Both the position numbers and the translations under genes were made by a program. From assembly GCA_000969725.1 (NCBI GenBank), contig JXSR01S016161.1: a DNA stretch of 29,736 nucleotides; one strand, written 5' to 3'. Source of the stretch: Ophiothrix spiculata. Taxonomy: Eukaryota; Echinodermata; Ophiuroidea; Amphilepidida; Ophiotrichidae. Shown here piece after piece: positions 1 through 10,505 of the stretch. Each line of letters starts with the position of its first letter. The stretch's first letter is position 1. The notes below the pieces were generated by a model. The model ran no database searches and was not told the DNA's origin. It worked only from the letters and a program-made list of their open reading frames with translations.

Positions 1-446
1 TGGGTAATTATACTATAGCGTTTTTGTAATGAACGGCTTGACTTTTTTATTGATGCTTTATTTTATTGTTGCTTACCCGCATGATTTGTAAGGTAATTGC
101 ATAGGGAAAAAATAGTCATTATATTTTTAATATTTTCTTATGTTTCCTTAAATCGATAGTTCGACGATGAAAATATGCTCATCATTCCGAATTTTACAAA
201 CAAATGAATTATGTGTATGTGAATTTATTTCAATGGATTTGGAAAGAACTATTGTCCAGCTTTCCAAAACCGTTTTAATTGTTAAAATCTGTAAATCTGT
301 TCCTGAGCTACGCTTATTTTTGTAAATTATAATGTGATAGGGTGTTATATTATATTAGTTGAAAGTAATTATATTAAGCCTACAAAAGCCGTTTAAGGAC
401 TTGATAATAGGAAAATTATACGTTTCATAATAGGATATGAATAAGT
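1..446. other. AT-rich flank, possibly decayed LINE sequence
   Basis: No open frame of useful length on either strand. On the minus strand this stretch lies directly 3' of the reverse transcriptase shard at 447-553, so it could be the decayed C-terminal half or 3' tail of the same retrotransposon, but I see no recognisable motif in any frame. Otherwise nothing. Confidence 0.4.
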
Positions 447-553
447 GTCCGCGTGAAAACAGATCCTAGGCAATTTTTTGTCAAATATAACTCCCAAAAA
501 TTTAGTATGATCTACTCTCTGTAACAAAACATCGTTAAGAATAACATTGTTTC
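447..553 (-). pseudogene. Non-LTR retrotransposon (LINE) reverse transcriptase shard
   Basis: Reading the minus strand from about 550 down to 447 gives an open stretch of some 34 codons containing VDHTKFLGVIFDKKL. The block (h)xKFLGVxxD is the characteristic late motif of LINE-type reverse transcriptases, which copy the element RNA at a nicked chromosomal site; it sits after the catalytic FADD box. The catalytic box and everything upstream are missing, because the frame is cut at 554 by an inserted TIR element (554-1039), and the frame decays soon after 447. I see nothing on the far side of that insertion that clearly continues the protein. The family (CR1, L2, Jockey, RTE) cannot be told from so little. 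Identification rests on one motif, so it is probable but not certain. It is a dead fragment. Confidence 0.55.
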
Positions 554-1039
554 TTAACACTTAAAATGCATAAGGTGTTTTTTAGAATCGGGTTAGTGCA
601 TAGGAGGGCGGGGTGTCCATATTGATCCAAGATGTTTTAAAAACAGTGTTCGACACATTATATCATAATAAAATTTATATGAAACAAAAAAATAAAAAAA
701 AAATCCCGCCAAAAATTGGAAATCTATTTTCCCAAAGGAATTTTGCAATGAAATTTGGCTCATAATAGCAGATTATAATTACAAATACATTGCTGAAATA
801 AAAATTTAAAAACTTGTTTCGTTTTGGTTTAAGGGACAAAACAAAATTTGAAGAGCGCCATCATTTTACCAGTTTATGCTAATTATCTCAAAAACGACAC
901 TACCGATTTGAATTGTTTTGCACCAAAACATGCGTAACCCCTACCTTGACAATTACATAAAACAGCTTTATTGGGTTATGTTGCGTAACAAAATTCAGGG
1001 TCCATATGGACCCCCCACCCTTATGCACTTAAGTGTTAA
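554..1039. mobile_element. Non-autonomous TIR element, ~486 bp
   Basis: Perfect 11-bp inverted ends: TTAACACTTAA at 554-564 and TTAAGTGTTAA at 1029-1039. A second inverted pair lies inside: a GTGCATAGGAGGGCGGGG-type block near 596-613 followed by GTCCATAT, mirrored by ATATGGACCCCCCACCC then TTATGCAC near 994-1028. No open frame inside, only A-rich filler. It separates a LINE shard (left) from the start of duplicated segment A (right). No clear target-site duplication was found, so the outer limits could be a few bases off, or the 11-bp ends may partly be target sequence. Confidence 0.7.
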
Positions 1040-1639
1040 TTGGAAGGATTCCTTAAATTGTCCTACGTTCGTAGCAATAGGAATCCAGTGAATTTACCTC
1101 AATCATTGTAGCAAGTTCTTATATTTTTTCTCATATTGTTAATATCACGTTTCTTCTTCTTGCTAGAAGGTTTAATGTATTAAACGGTGCATATTTTTAA
1201 AGGAAAGCTTAAAATTATGCCTTACACCTAAAGCTACTCCTTTTCCTTTATTGTATCACAGTGACCTAATTTTACCTTGTCATGAGACTGTGCTTAATAT
1301 ATACTTTAGACTTTCATAATAAGACTTCTTTCTATAGATTTTTGGAGTTACTCTTTATGCATCATCATCTTTAAATGTTGCAGTCCGCGCTCGTGTAAGG
1401 AATTTTATGAATAACTTCACAATAAAATCAATGAATCTGAGGCTTATTCAATTAATATAGCCTACAAAATCAGAACGACACATCCGAAAAATTGCACGTA
1501 CGGCAGTCAGTTAATCTTTATAATGTTAAAAAAATAGTTCTACATGACAGCGCTTGCTTGGAGTGCTTGTATCTTTCGTTATGGTGCCGAACGTACAAAA
1601 ATGAGGCCTAAAATTGCTTCAAGTATGGAGGATGTAACA

Positions 1640-2795
1640 GATCATTAGTCATGAATTGGTCAGAAAAAGTGTAACATTCCACAAAATGTGAAAAACATCA
1701 CACATTTGAATATTTCTCAACACAGGATATAAATATGCACATTTTAAGACCATAAGAATATACATTTTTTCAAAGCTCATATTACAAGGATACCAATTAT
1801 ACAAATGATACTGACATTATACAGGTTGTGTGAAAATAAAACAGAGTGTAAACTGAAAACATATATGTTGATTTTACTCTCTTCAAACACCTCTTTTATT
1901 CTAAACAGCTACAATCATAAAACAAATCAAGTATAGGGCTCTCAACAATAAGAAAATATAACTGTTCATTTAATGTCTATACGATGAAATATACAGGGTA
2001 GTTAAAATAATATACATTTCAAAAGATTTGTATGCCTCAATGAGAAATTTGTTGAGTTCTTTATATGTCTTAGCAATAGTTAGAAGTATGAAATGATTGA
2101 GACACAAGTAACACACAATTTTCTGCTTACTACCATGACCATTTTGCTTCATTTTTGGTATACAGGGTGATCAAACATGCATTATATCAATAATTAACCT
2201 GATCCAATAAACATTGGTTTATTTTTTATTGTTATTCCGTGTAATTATGCTGTTATGTATTTACAACAAATCATTATTGTTATTCATCAACGTTTTCACA
2301 ACGTACGGAACTTGTCATACAAAAATTTGACCTTTAACATTGTCGAAACTAGTTGTGGACATACCATGAAAATGAAAAAGTTTATCCTCTTGAAACTTTA
2401 TTCTGTACATCACCTACCATTATTTTTTGGGATGAAGAATTATGTTTGTTTTTCATTAAAACATGTGCGAAAAAATATTTTTGTAGTATTTCAACTTTTG
2501 GCATGACGTCTTTAAAAAGATTTTGGTACAAGTCAATGGGCTTTTCCGCCACCGTCTTTTCCGCCACCACCTCCTCCGTTGACTCCACTCACATTTTGAA
2601 CAATAGATCTTATAATATTTGTTCGATTGTCTTGGAAGGTTTTGCATTTGAAAAACAATTAAATCGCCAATATAAGGATACTACACTTGTTGCAGTAGGT
2701 ATTAAACGTTTTGAATAAAACTACATTGGATTACGAAAAGAGGATTTGTATGTTACATCCCCCCGTATTGATATGACCAGTTCATGCATATGATC
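1640..2795. mobile_element. TIR DNA transposon, ~1.16 kb, present only in copy A
   Basis: Copy B at 11990-12010 preserves the empty site. In A the site is split, with AACA repeated at 1636-1639 and 2796-2799, and the inserted DNA has imperfect ~24-bp inverted ends: GATCATTAG then TCATGAATTGGTCA on the left, and on the reverse strand of the right GATCATATGCATGAACTGGTCA. A TAACAT motif follows inside both ends. Longest internal frames are 121 codons (+, 2353-2718) and 68 codons (-, 2382-2588), over a short GGTGGCGGA-type simple repeat near 2540-2580; neither resembles a transposase I know. Within it, at about 2159-2172, TATACAGGGTGATC resembles the end of a mariner/IS630-type element and may be a nested relic. 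Probably non-autonomous. The superfamily is uncertain. Confidence 0.8.
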
Positions 2796-3290
2796 AACAG
2801 CAATACGTGTACAAATTAAATGCCTATATCTTTTATCAACTTTTGAAATTATGTGCTTTCAAACACGTAGGTAGAGAAGAAAATTATCTGAATTTATCTT
2901 CGTATATTTCCTTACATTGCTTGAAATGCCTAGAGCGTCACTTGACAATAATATGCTACCATACTCAAATAAGAAACCATCAATTCCTGATAATCATTTA
3001 AAACTTTATTTACGCATACATTCTCAAACAAAATTTACAAAACTCGTCTATCATGCCTATAAGGAATATTTTGAGAAAGTTTTTCTATTCATTATCGATG
3101 AAAACCACTAATTTGAAGCCTTTAACGTCACCTACAGCAGTGCACCCACATTTTGATGTAAACTCATTCATTCAGTGAGAAAATGAGAACTGTTACGTCA
3201 CATTGTAATTTGTTTTGTAGATTTCTTGGAAAAACTTATACATGAAATATATCGTTTTTCCATAATTCATTTGGTAACATTGTTATATTT

Positions 3291-3954
3291 GTAAAGCACG
3301 TCACTCAATTATACGTTTTGCAAGTTTATTTTGTACCATAACTTTTTAACAAAGTGCTTAAAGGTAATAAAAAGTATAAATTTCCCGAAAGGAATGATGG
3401 TGATTTTTGACTAAAAATCATATTTTTTGAGAAAATCACAAAAACACATTTTTTGGCCATTTGGGCTTCCAACTAAGCTAAAAATAACAATTTTTTAAAA
3501 TGACTTCAGAATGGTTATTTTTATTTATAACACCTACTTAGATGTTGCGTCATTTTAATATTTTAGCATTTTGGCCAATTTTTTGATTTTCATGCCGAAA
3601 TACGGTCAATTATTCACATTTATTTACCTTATTTGGCATGAAATTCAAAAAATTGGTCAAAATCCTCAAAAATAAGAATGACGCAACATCTGAATGGGCA
3701 TTTTAAAAAATAATACCATTCTGAAGTCACTTTTTTTAATATTATTTTTAACTTGGTTGGGCCCGAATGGCAAAAATATGTGTTTATGATTTTCTCAAAC
3801 AATGTAATGTTTGGTCAAAAATCAACATAACCATCATGTTCCTTGTGAAAATTCCTTTCTGGAAATGTATACTTTTCTTAACTTTAAGCACTCTGTTAAA
3901 AAGTTATGGTACAAAATAAACTGGCAAAAACGTAAAATTGAGTAAGGTGCTTAC
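3291..3954. mobile_element. Long palindromic (foldback) element, ~664 bp
   Basis: The left arm (3291 to ~3595) reads, in reverse complement, as the right arm (~3636-3954). Matching landmarks include GTAAAGCACGTCACTCAATT at the left end against GTAAGCACCTTACTCAATT from the right, then TTTATTTTGTACCATAAC in both arms, then ATGTTGCGTCATT, and CCAATTTTTTGATTTTCATGC nearest the centre. The loop is about 40 nt. Present in copy A only; copy B holds different sequence here. No open frame. A single-stranded copy or transcript would fold into one long hairpin. Confidence 0.85.
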
Positions 3955-3963
3955 ACTCCTTAA

Positions 3964-4173
3964 GGCTGGAGTATACCTTCAAGTAGCATAAGTTTTGAAG
4001 TGGATTTATACCCTAAACATATTAGGGATATCGGTTTTTGACCAAAAATGTCGACTTTGGCAAAAAATGTTTAAAAATCAAAAATCTGAGAACAACATTT
4101 GTTTCTAGATGTTCTACCTATTCATGTAAAAATACGTACGTAAAAATTAGTGGGAAGAATCTATACCAGTCCC
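3964..4173. mobile_element. Small TTAA-flanked element related to 24408-24931
   Basis: The right end (about 4143-4173) carries AAAATTAGTGGGAAGAATCT followed by ATACCAGTCCC, almost the same as the right end of the element at 24408-24931 (24901-24931). The left end follows TTAA at 3960-3963 with GGCTGGAGTATACC, a looser inverted match to the right end. The right flank reads TTTA rather than TTAA, so that target copy appears mutated. It abuts the palindrome at 3291-3954. No coding capacity. Confidence 0.6.
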
Positions 4174-5425
4174 TTTAGATAACATCAGGAATATGAAAGT
4201 GTCACAAATTTAAATATGTAAGATGTTCGGTTTTCAAATTCGTGACTTGCCTCTTATTTTGTTGGAGCATGGAAATAATATATTATTTCTATTATTTTCA
4301 TGGTCGGAGCAACTCTGATTTTTAAAGTGACCAATATATTGCTTGAATGTACTAATAGGTTTTAAATTTAATACTTCATTAAATAAGATGTTTGTTTATT
4401 CATCTTCAGCAGACAGTTAAATATGTTTGAATATTTTACATGCTACAGACTCGTTCACCTGTAGAATTTTACCAGCCCAACGTTAACTATGTTATGATAA
4501 CTGTTAATTAAATGCGGATCATTTTGGTTCGTTACTCCTTGAATTTAATACTGTAATAAATATATTAGAATTACTGGTTTCATAATAGGGCTTGGATCGG
4601 ATTTAGTATGACTTTTTACAAAGTGAAAATATCGTTATTTGCAGTCAATAAAACAAGAAAAATCAAAATGAGGGTTTTACAAAACAACTTAATCCCCAAT
4701 TGACAAACATGTTTATAATGTTTGAAATGATGGTTTGGAATGTACTTTGTTGGTATGCCAGAATTAATTGCCATGGTAAGCTGATTTAGACTAACTGACC
4801 ATGACTGAATCATTCAAAAATATTAGCCAGATGAAACTTATTTTCGGATTTTATATGGTATTAAGAGCTATTAAATTAATAAGTAAACAATACATGGATT
4901 AACTTGGTATTCCAGTCTGGCTCCACGTGAGGTGTGGTATCAAATGTTATATTTATCTAGGACAAGATACGCGTTATAGAGCTAAACCTAATGAGGAAAC
5001 AGGTAAACATGTTCTTCTTGATTTAACCGGTTTTTTCGTCAGTGCGTGCAACGGTCTTTTCTGTCGCAGAAACACATTGAAGGGAGCATAGCTAGCTGTC
5101 GGAGGGATACATATTGAATTACATCAACGTGCACTTTGGCACTTCTTAATCCAAATAGCATATTGGTCACTAGCTAAGCTAAGCATATTACATTTCTTCC
5201 GTTTGTACTTTACTACGCAATCTGACTAAAGATATGTAAACGATTCAACTTGGAAGTTAAAAGAGTATGCGTCCAGATTTTTCATGACGGCATAATATAT
5301 TAAGAACACAATAACAGGAGTATTTGTGATGCAATACAAGTGAAAACATTGTATACAACTTTTATCAAAGGATGTATGGGCGGTCTGTAACTGTAGACAC
5401 TGAAATTATCTTTCCTATCTTCCAG
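4174..5425. other. Copy A sequence without a gene
   Basis: About 4320 onward matches copy B (13655-14815). 4174-4320 is A-specific and includes a short AT hairpin near 4270-4304. The minus-strand frame at 4616-4813 is broken by indels in copy B, so I do not call it. Sequence shared by A and B here contains a pyrimidine-rich stretch ending in CGCAG near 5060-5068, which could be a weak splice acceptor. No gene supported. Confidence 0.5.
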
Positions 5426-5559
5426 GCAAAACAAATTGCGAAAACTAACGATTCAGGAACATTTCAAATAGTGTCAGTGTCGGTGTAGTCTGATTGGATT
5501 CCAGGATATTTTTTCACTTACGGAAAAAAAAGACCTGCAAAGATCCAAGTAACTAGAAG
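5426..5559 (+). other. Candidate non-coding/UTR exon, copy A
   Basis: The block is preceded by a pyrimidine-rich tract ending TCTTCCAG (5418-5425) and followed at once by GTAAGAGT (5560-5567), both close to the eukaryotic splice acceptor and donor consensus. The same arrangement is kept in copy B (14816-14964) although the interior differs by several substitutions and indels. All three forward frames contain stops in at least one copy, so it is not a coding exon; a 5' UTR exon, a long non-coding RNA exon or chance are the options. No promoter, polyadenylation site or partner exon was identified. Confidence 0.3.
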
Positions 5560-5782
5560 GTAAGAGTCAATTTTTACTTGGGGGTCTCACATTAACAGGC
5601 TACATGATAGGCATATTTGTGTATAAGAACCCCCTCAATCATCATTTCATTTTAGAATACCTCATCAATTTGATTCTTTATTCGTGATACCTCATAAATC
5701 ATATTCTCGGTGCCTGGTAGCATAATCGTTGATTAGTTCCACTTGAGCTAGGCAAAGGTGTTTAAAAGTGTGCCTATAAGTT

Positions 5783-6716
5783 ATAGGCTAAGAAAATTAA
5801 TGAAAATTATGGCCATTAGTCAAACAAATTGCAAAAGTAATGATATTTTCAGGATAATATCAGACAAACATATACAACAACTAGTCCAAAATCTAGAAAA
5901 ATCTAGTTGGTGGAACAGTGATTAATTTGCATAAAACAAAATGGCTGCCAAAACAGGGGTTAAATCATGTTAAAAACCAGTCTTTTGTGTTCCACTAATC
6001 ACAATAAATCAGAAAAAGTATACTTTTACCCATCTCCGATGTATGGTTAATGAGTTATATCCAAAAACGTGAAAGGTCATATCAGGGGTCACGTGATATT
6101 TTTTCAAAATGGTCTTAAATTGTTTCGCTTGCAAAACTATCTACATGAAGTAGTAATAAGCAATGGCTCAGATGTACCATTGCTATGGTTACAGATCAAA
6201 GTAAACTTTGGGTTTTAGATTCCAATGTATTGGTCAATATAAACTTTGTTTTGCCTGATACCATAGCAACCACTGGTTTAAAGAACTTTAAACTATTACT
6301 TCATGTAGACACTTTTGCGAAAGGAACATTTTGAGACCATTTTGAAGAAAATCGGACGATGTTGAATTTTGTGTCTCCCATAGGACCTATTGCGTGACCC
6401 ATGATATGACCTTTCACATAATTGGATATAACTCGTTAACCATACATCGGAGATGGGTAAAAGTATACTTTTTCTGATTGTTTGTGATTAGTGGAACACA
6501 ATAAAATGGTTTTTAACACGATTTAACGGATTTTGAAATTCTACCCCCTGTTTTGGCAGCCATTTTGTTTTATGCAAATTAATCACTGTTTCACCAACTA
6601 GATTTTTCTAGATTTTTGACTAGTTGTTGTATATGTTTGTCTGATATTATCCAGTAAATATCATAACGTTTGCAATTTGTTTGACCTATTTTTTTTAATT
6701 TTTACTAGCCTATTAA
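5783..6716. mobile_element. Long palindromic (foldback) element, ~0.93 kb
   Basis: Two arms of roughly 400 bp. The left arm (5783 to ~6200) has TCAAACAAATTGCAAA, GATAATATCAGACAAACA, AACAGTGATTAATTTGCAT, AAAATGGCTGCC, CATCTCCGATGTATGG and ATGAAGTAGTAATA in that order; the right arm (~6280-6716) has their reverse complements in reverse order. Outer ends are TATAGGCTA (left) and TAGCCTAT (right). The pairing continues nearly to the centre, around 6200-6280. Absent from copy B. The arms appear over 90% matched near the outside, so it may be fairly young or maintained by gene conversion. No open frame. Confidence 0.88.
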
Positions 6717-6941
6717 CAAACAATGTATAAGGCTAAATATTAAGAAAAGTTAGTAATGACGAGTACTATTAAAACACAAGTCTCTAACTCTTTCTGATAT
6801 CAAATGATAAAACTGGGAGTTCAATATTGTATTGGCTGATGAGTGAAGTTTTTGCTGCCTAGTGGGAGCGTGTCTCCTATGATTGAAAGACCTACTCCTC
6901 TTACTGCTGCAACATGACGTAGTATAATAGTAACTTATAAA

Positions 6942-7577
6942 TTATGCCCTATCCACTCGTCCAATTCAACTATTTTCCGACTGACAAACCTTTAATTTTT
7001 TTAAATACTCCAACTATCAATAGTTTGACATTCCACCCTACTCAATGATGAAGCATTATAAAAGTATTTTGACATCATTTTTGGCACACTAGTGTGAAAT
7101 AACCCAATGCTATAGTGACATACAGTCACAAAATGTGACCGTCCACCCCAAAACAGCAATAAATGCCAGCTCTTGTCATTTTCACTTTTTTGATTATTTG
7201 TAAAGACCATACTTTGAGGATTAAAATGACACCTTAAAAAACGCACGATTTCTAGAAGTCAAGTTATGGTTCGTCAAAGGTTGTCAGGGAGTAGAATGTA
7301 TAACTGAGATAAACGCATTCAAAGATTATTAAGCCCTATATTTTCTGAAGATCGTCTTAAGCATATGCCAATTTATTTCACATTTCCTATGATTTTTTTG
7401 AAATGAAATTTTGCTGGTATTTTGATTGTGAATCTGTTAAAAAATCAATTTCGGCAAATTATGACTTTGACATGTATTTTCACCTGTAGCGCAAAATGAA
7501 GTTTCTGGCATTTACTGCTCATACGGGCTGGAAGGTCACAAATACATAGTTGAATTGGACGAGTGAATAGGGTATAA
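6942..7577. mobile_element. TIR element with ~33-bp ends, ~636 bp
   Basis: The left end reads TTATGCCCTATCCACTCG and continues TCCAATTCAACTAT; the reverse complement of the right end reads TTATACCCTATTCACTCG and continues TCCAATTCAACTAT. That is about 32 positions with two mismatches. Copy B lacks it: the flanks join around 16040-16055. The target duplication is unclear because the flank is itself TA-rich. The 81-codon minus frame at 7001-7246 and the 62-codon minus frame at 7445-7633 show no recognisable domain; the second runs out past the element end. Likely a non-autonomous element. Confidence 0.85.
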
Positions 7578-8355
7578 GGTATACATGTATAGGTTGGTAG
7601 ATTGTTCCAGATGTGAAAGTTACGAATTTGCAATTGTGTAACTCACTCAGACCCGCCGCTTGAGCTTGAACAACTCCAACTACAGCACGCAGCTTGTATT
7701 TTTTTTTTTTAATTTCACTCGCGTGAAGTAAGATTTATTTAAGACTTGTAAATGATATACCTTTTCTACACTGTTCACTCTAGTGGTAATTACTCTTCGG
7801 AAAACAAATGATCAAATTTGATTGAAAATTTTATAGAGTTTCATTTCTCATGGCCTAAAGGGTTTCATAACATAATGTCAATCTACTGCATTATTGCTAA
7901 TATTTTCCGGATATTGTTTTAAGTGTGTTTCAGTAACTGTGATGTGGCTTAATCATATTTCCCTTTTATTTTTTCTTAACTTTAGTAAAATATTGTTCAA
8001 CAACAGTCTTAAAAGGATTTGTTATATCACATAGAGTTTAATCTTATATTATTTAGTAAATTTAGTCAATTCACGGGAAATAGAACTTAACTTCAGGGCT
8101 TGCGTTGTACAAATGTGTGTTCACAAATACTGAATTGTTCTAGATTACAAAATAATCACTTTCAACATTATAAACAGGAACATCAGGATTAATATTTCAA
8201 TTTTATTAGAATTTTATAACGGAAAAATATTCAAAGTTATATTCTTATTCTTCAGAACGTACTTTTTACTAATATTTATTCATGTTCCAGTATACGTTTA
8301 CGCTTATAGCAAAACTTAAAATATTAACAGTGATGCCAAATGTGTCTCACAAGTT
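7578..8355. other. Copy A sequence without a gene
   Basis: Shared with copy B at 16050-16315 and 17195-17745, which are separated there by the insertion at 16344-17145. AT-rich, no open frame conserved in both copies, no RNA gene seen. Confidence 0.5.
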
Positions 8356-8640
8356 ATTGTGAAGAGCTGACAATCAAGGTATCAAACATATTTTGCTGCC
8401 CCCCCCCCCCCGAGTGCAGACCAACGACTCCCGAACCAGCTGAGCACGATTTTCCCCTTCTTCATACTGAACCACAGCAGTCCGAAGTTCTTTACCCAAA
8501 GCTTCTCTTTACGCATGAATTGGATGTGAAAATATTCAAAGTACTATTTCGAATATCTTTTCTAAATATGATGAAACTTATTAAACCATGAATAACATAT
8601 TCAGCATTTATTCAAAAAGTTTCATTCTGAATCACCTAGA
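8356..8640. other. Copy A-specific insert with a C13 run
   Basis: Copy B passes directly between the flanks (about 17745-17780). The insert contains 13 consecutive C at 8399-8411 followed by GAGTGC, which resembles the terminal CCCCC/GAGTGC region of the hAT-like element at 27006-27406, so it may be a fragment of that kind of element. I find no matching second end. The 83-codon frame at 8340-8591 crosses the insert boundary and is not credible. Confidence 0.4.
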
Positions 8641-9845
8641 AATCTTAACTGCAGGGAAATTTGATAGACGAATTTAATATACACCTGCGACAAAGCCCAA
8701 GATTTAAAAGCTTTGGTAATGCCAAATTTTGAAAAGGTGGTGGGATCGTTGGAAATTCTTGGGTATTAACTAAACATTCCGAAAAAGAAAAATGTCACGT
8801 ATTTGTTTCAACATTTCAAAATATATATGGTTTTGTCTTTTAGTTGTGTTCCTGCCTCTGAAGTTATTTTTACACTGGTATAAAATCAAAAACATATTTC
8901 ATCAACTTTCTTTATCCTTACCAATTGATTGACCGGAAGGTGTCTCTCTACAAATGTAAGTCCTGGTTACTACAATCGAATACACCAGTACAAAAAGCGC
9001 CCAATTTCATAAATTTGGTCAAACTGAGTTACATCCTCAAAATCACTCGATCCTACGTATTACTGCAGGCTTCCTGTGGTATAAAAGAAGAACCAAACTA
9101 TTCATTCTAACTGGACTTAAAGGACAAATAAGGTCAGAATCCGTGGCTTTCTTGAACGAATATTGATAGTGGTAAGAAAACAGCGCAACATTTTAAAAAC
9201 AAAATAAAGTTCCGACTTGTTTTTGATAATTGTGAATTCATTTTCATAGAAACCGTATGTTTCTGAAATTGATCTCGGAAGTTAACAATTATGTAGGCCT
9301 ATAGCATTTTAAGTCGATGTACTTTCTGAAACCAAACAGATGTTACACTAATATTCATCCATTATTGACTGACTGAATAAAATTTCACTAGTATCTAGAA
9401 GAGGGATGTTTTGCAAAGTGTTATAGTTTTGCACACGGTCATTAATCTGTGGGTTTATTCAAAATGGGAAGTGGAAAATGGAAAAGTAAATTCGATACCT
9501 TGATATTTTACACTCTCTGTCACGACCTCGTTTGAGGTGTCTGATAGTGTAACAAACCATTTAATTCTTGTTTCCTCTGTATGTTTGAATATCAAAATAC
9601 TCTCTTTAGCACGGTAAATCAACACAGCAGAAACAACGCCAAGAGAAATTGACTGTCTAATAAAACAATCAGTAACCCGTTTTAGTTATTTTTGACACGG
9701 AAGCTCATCTACAAGTTCCTGGTATTTTAACAAGCACCAATTGAGTAATATACAGCAACATTTTGGTTGAATTTCCATTGCAAAATTGTCAGTGTTACTT
9801 GAATAAGACATTTTTTAGCATTTAACAATACTGAAACAACAGAAG
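8641..9845. other. Copy A sequence without a gene
   Basis: Matches copy B to about 9600 against 19600, then the tail (9446-9795) matches two places in B (19438-19600 continued at 20338-20430, and 20470-20830). Nothing codes. The short frame at 8925-9110 is interrupted by indels in B. Confidence 0.5.
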
Positions 9846-9990
9846 AATTGACCAATACTGGAATGAAATGCGTGTACCAGTATTGTAAAAGTTTTCCAAC
9901 AATACTGGAATAAAAAACACTCCCAGAATTGTTCAATACTGGTATGTAATAGAATTGACCAATACTAGTATATACCAGTATCTGGGACCT
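9846..9990. repeat. Cluster of AATACTGG / CCAGTATT inverted motifs
   Basis: At least six copies of an 8-10 base motif in both orientations within 145 bp: CCAATACTGG near 9852, CCAGTATTG near 9877, CAATACTGG near 9900, CAATACTGG near 9938, CCAATACTAG near 9958 and CCAGTATCTGG near 9976. GAATTGACCAATACT occurs twice (near 9845 and 9951). This creates several alternative small hairpins. It lies just beyond the right edge of duplication A. Confidence 0.7.
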
Positions 9991-9999
9991 AAAGTATAC

Positions 10000-10505
10000 T
10001 TTAATGAGACCACGTGAAAAAGTAACCATTGAGAGACGTATTTTGGTCGATCAACCGTGCAAAATGCAGCACAAAAATTAAGGAGACACTTGAAAAAAGT
10101 ATGTACATTTGAGAACTTTAACCTAGGAAGTTGTGTTCTATACTGTATGGATAGAAGCCCGGGGCCACTTAAGTATAATGTTGCAGGCATAGCGTGACCA
10201 CAGTTTTTCAAAACACCCCCTTAAGGGTGATAGTTTCTAAAGCCAAAATATACCCTTTTCCCCCTTTACAAACACTAAATCGAGATTTTACCGATGATAC
10301 CATTTTGACACTAGGGTTTCAAAAAGTAACCTATTTCTTGAAATGACTGTTTGGCTGTTTTTGATGCCCTGAACGGTGTCACGTGATTCACCCTTCAATC
10401 CTCCTTGTTTTTTTATCTATTAATTTTAATTTAATCTAATTTAATTTTGATTCTTTTTTTTTTTTTAGGGGGGGGGGGGTCAGCAGTTATTTTTGGAATA
10501 GTATG
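10000..10505. other. Spacer between duplication copies A and B
   Basis: Unique or low-copy spacer. It holds a T13-A-G12 homopolymer pair at 10454-10479 and an AACACCCCCTTAAGGGTGAT stretch near 10213 that includes a small palindrome. The minus frames at 9727-10029 and 9933-10211 run through the CCAGTATT cluster and are not credible genes. Confidence 0.5.

Larger units (their letters stand above)
1040..9800. repeat. Segmental duplication, copy A
   Basis: Collinear with copy B at about 11452-20830, same orientation. Matching blocks by eye: 1040-1639 with 11452-12001; 2796-3290 with 12002-12470; 4320-5780 with 13655-15175; 7590-7850 with 16050-16315; 7850-8350 with 17195-17745; 8640-9600 with 17780-19600; 9600-9800 with 20338-20430 and again 20470-20830. 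An uninterrupted identical run covers 1128-1191 against 11549-11612. Good blocks look roughly 85-90% identical. The gaps between blocks are copy-specific transposable elements. Small indels break every candidate reading frame between copies, so the shared sequence does not look protein-coding. Confidence 0.9.

Noticed and set aside
2353-2718. 121-codon plus frame and overlapping minus frame inside the 1.16-kb transposon, considered as a transposase
   Set aside because: No catalytic motif or family resemblance; part of it is translated simple repeat.
9727-10211. Two overlapping minus frames of 100 and 92 codons
   Set aside because: They run through the CCAGTATT motif cluster, giving repeated YW/PVL strings; no domain.
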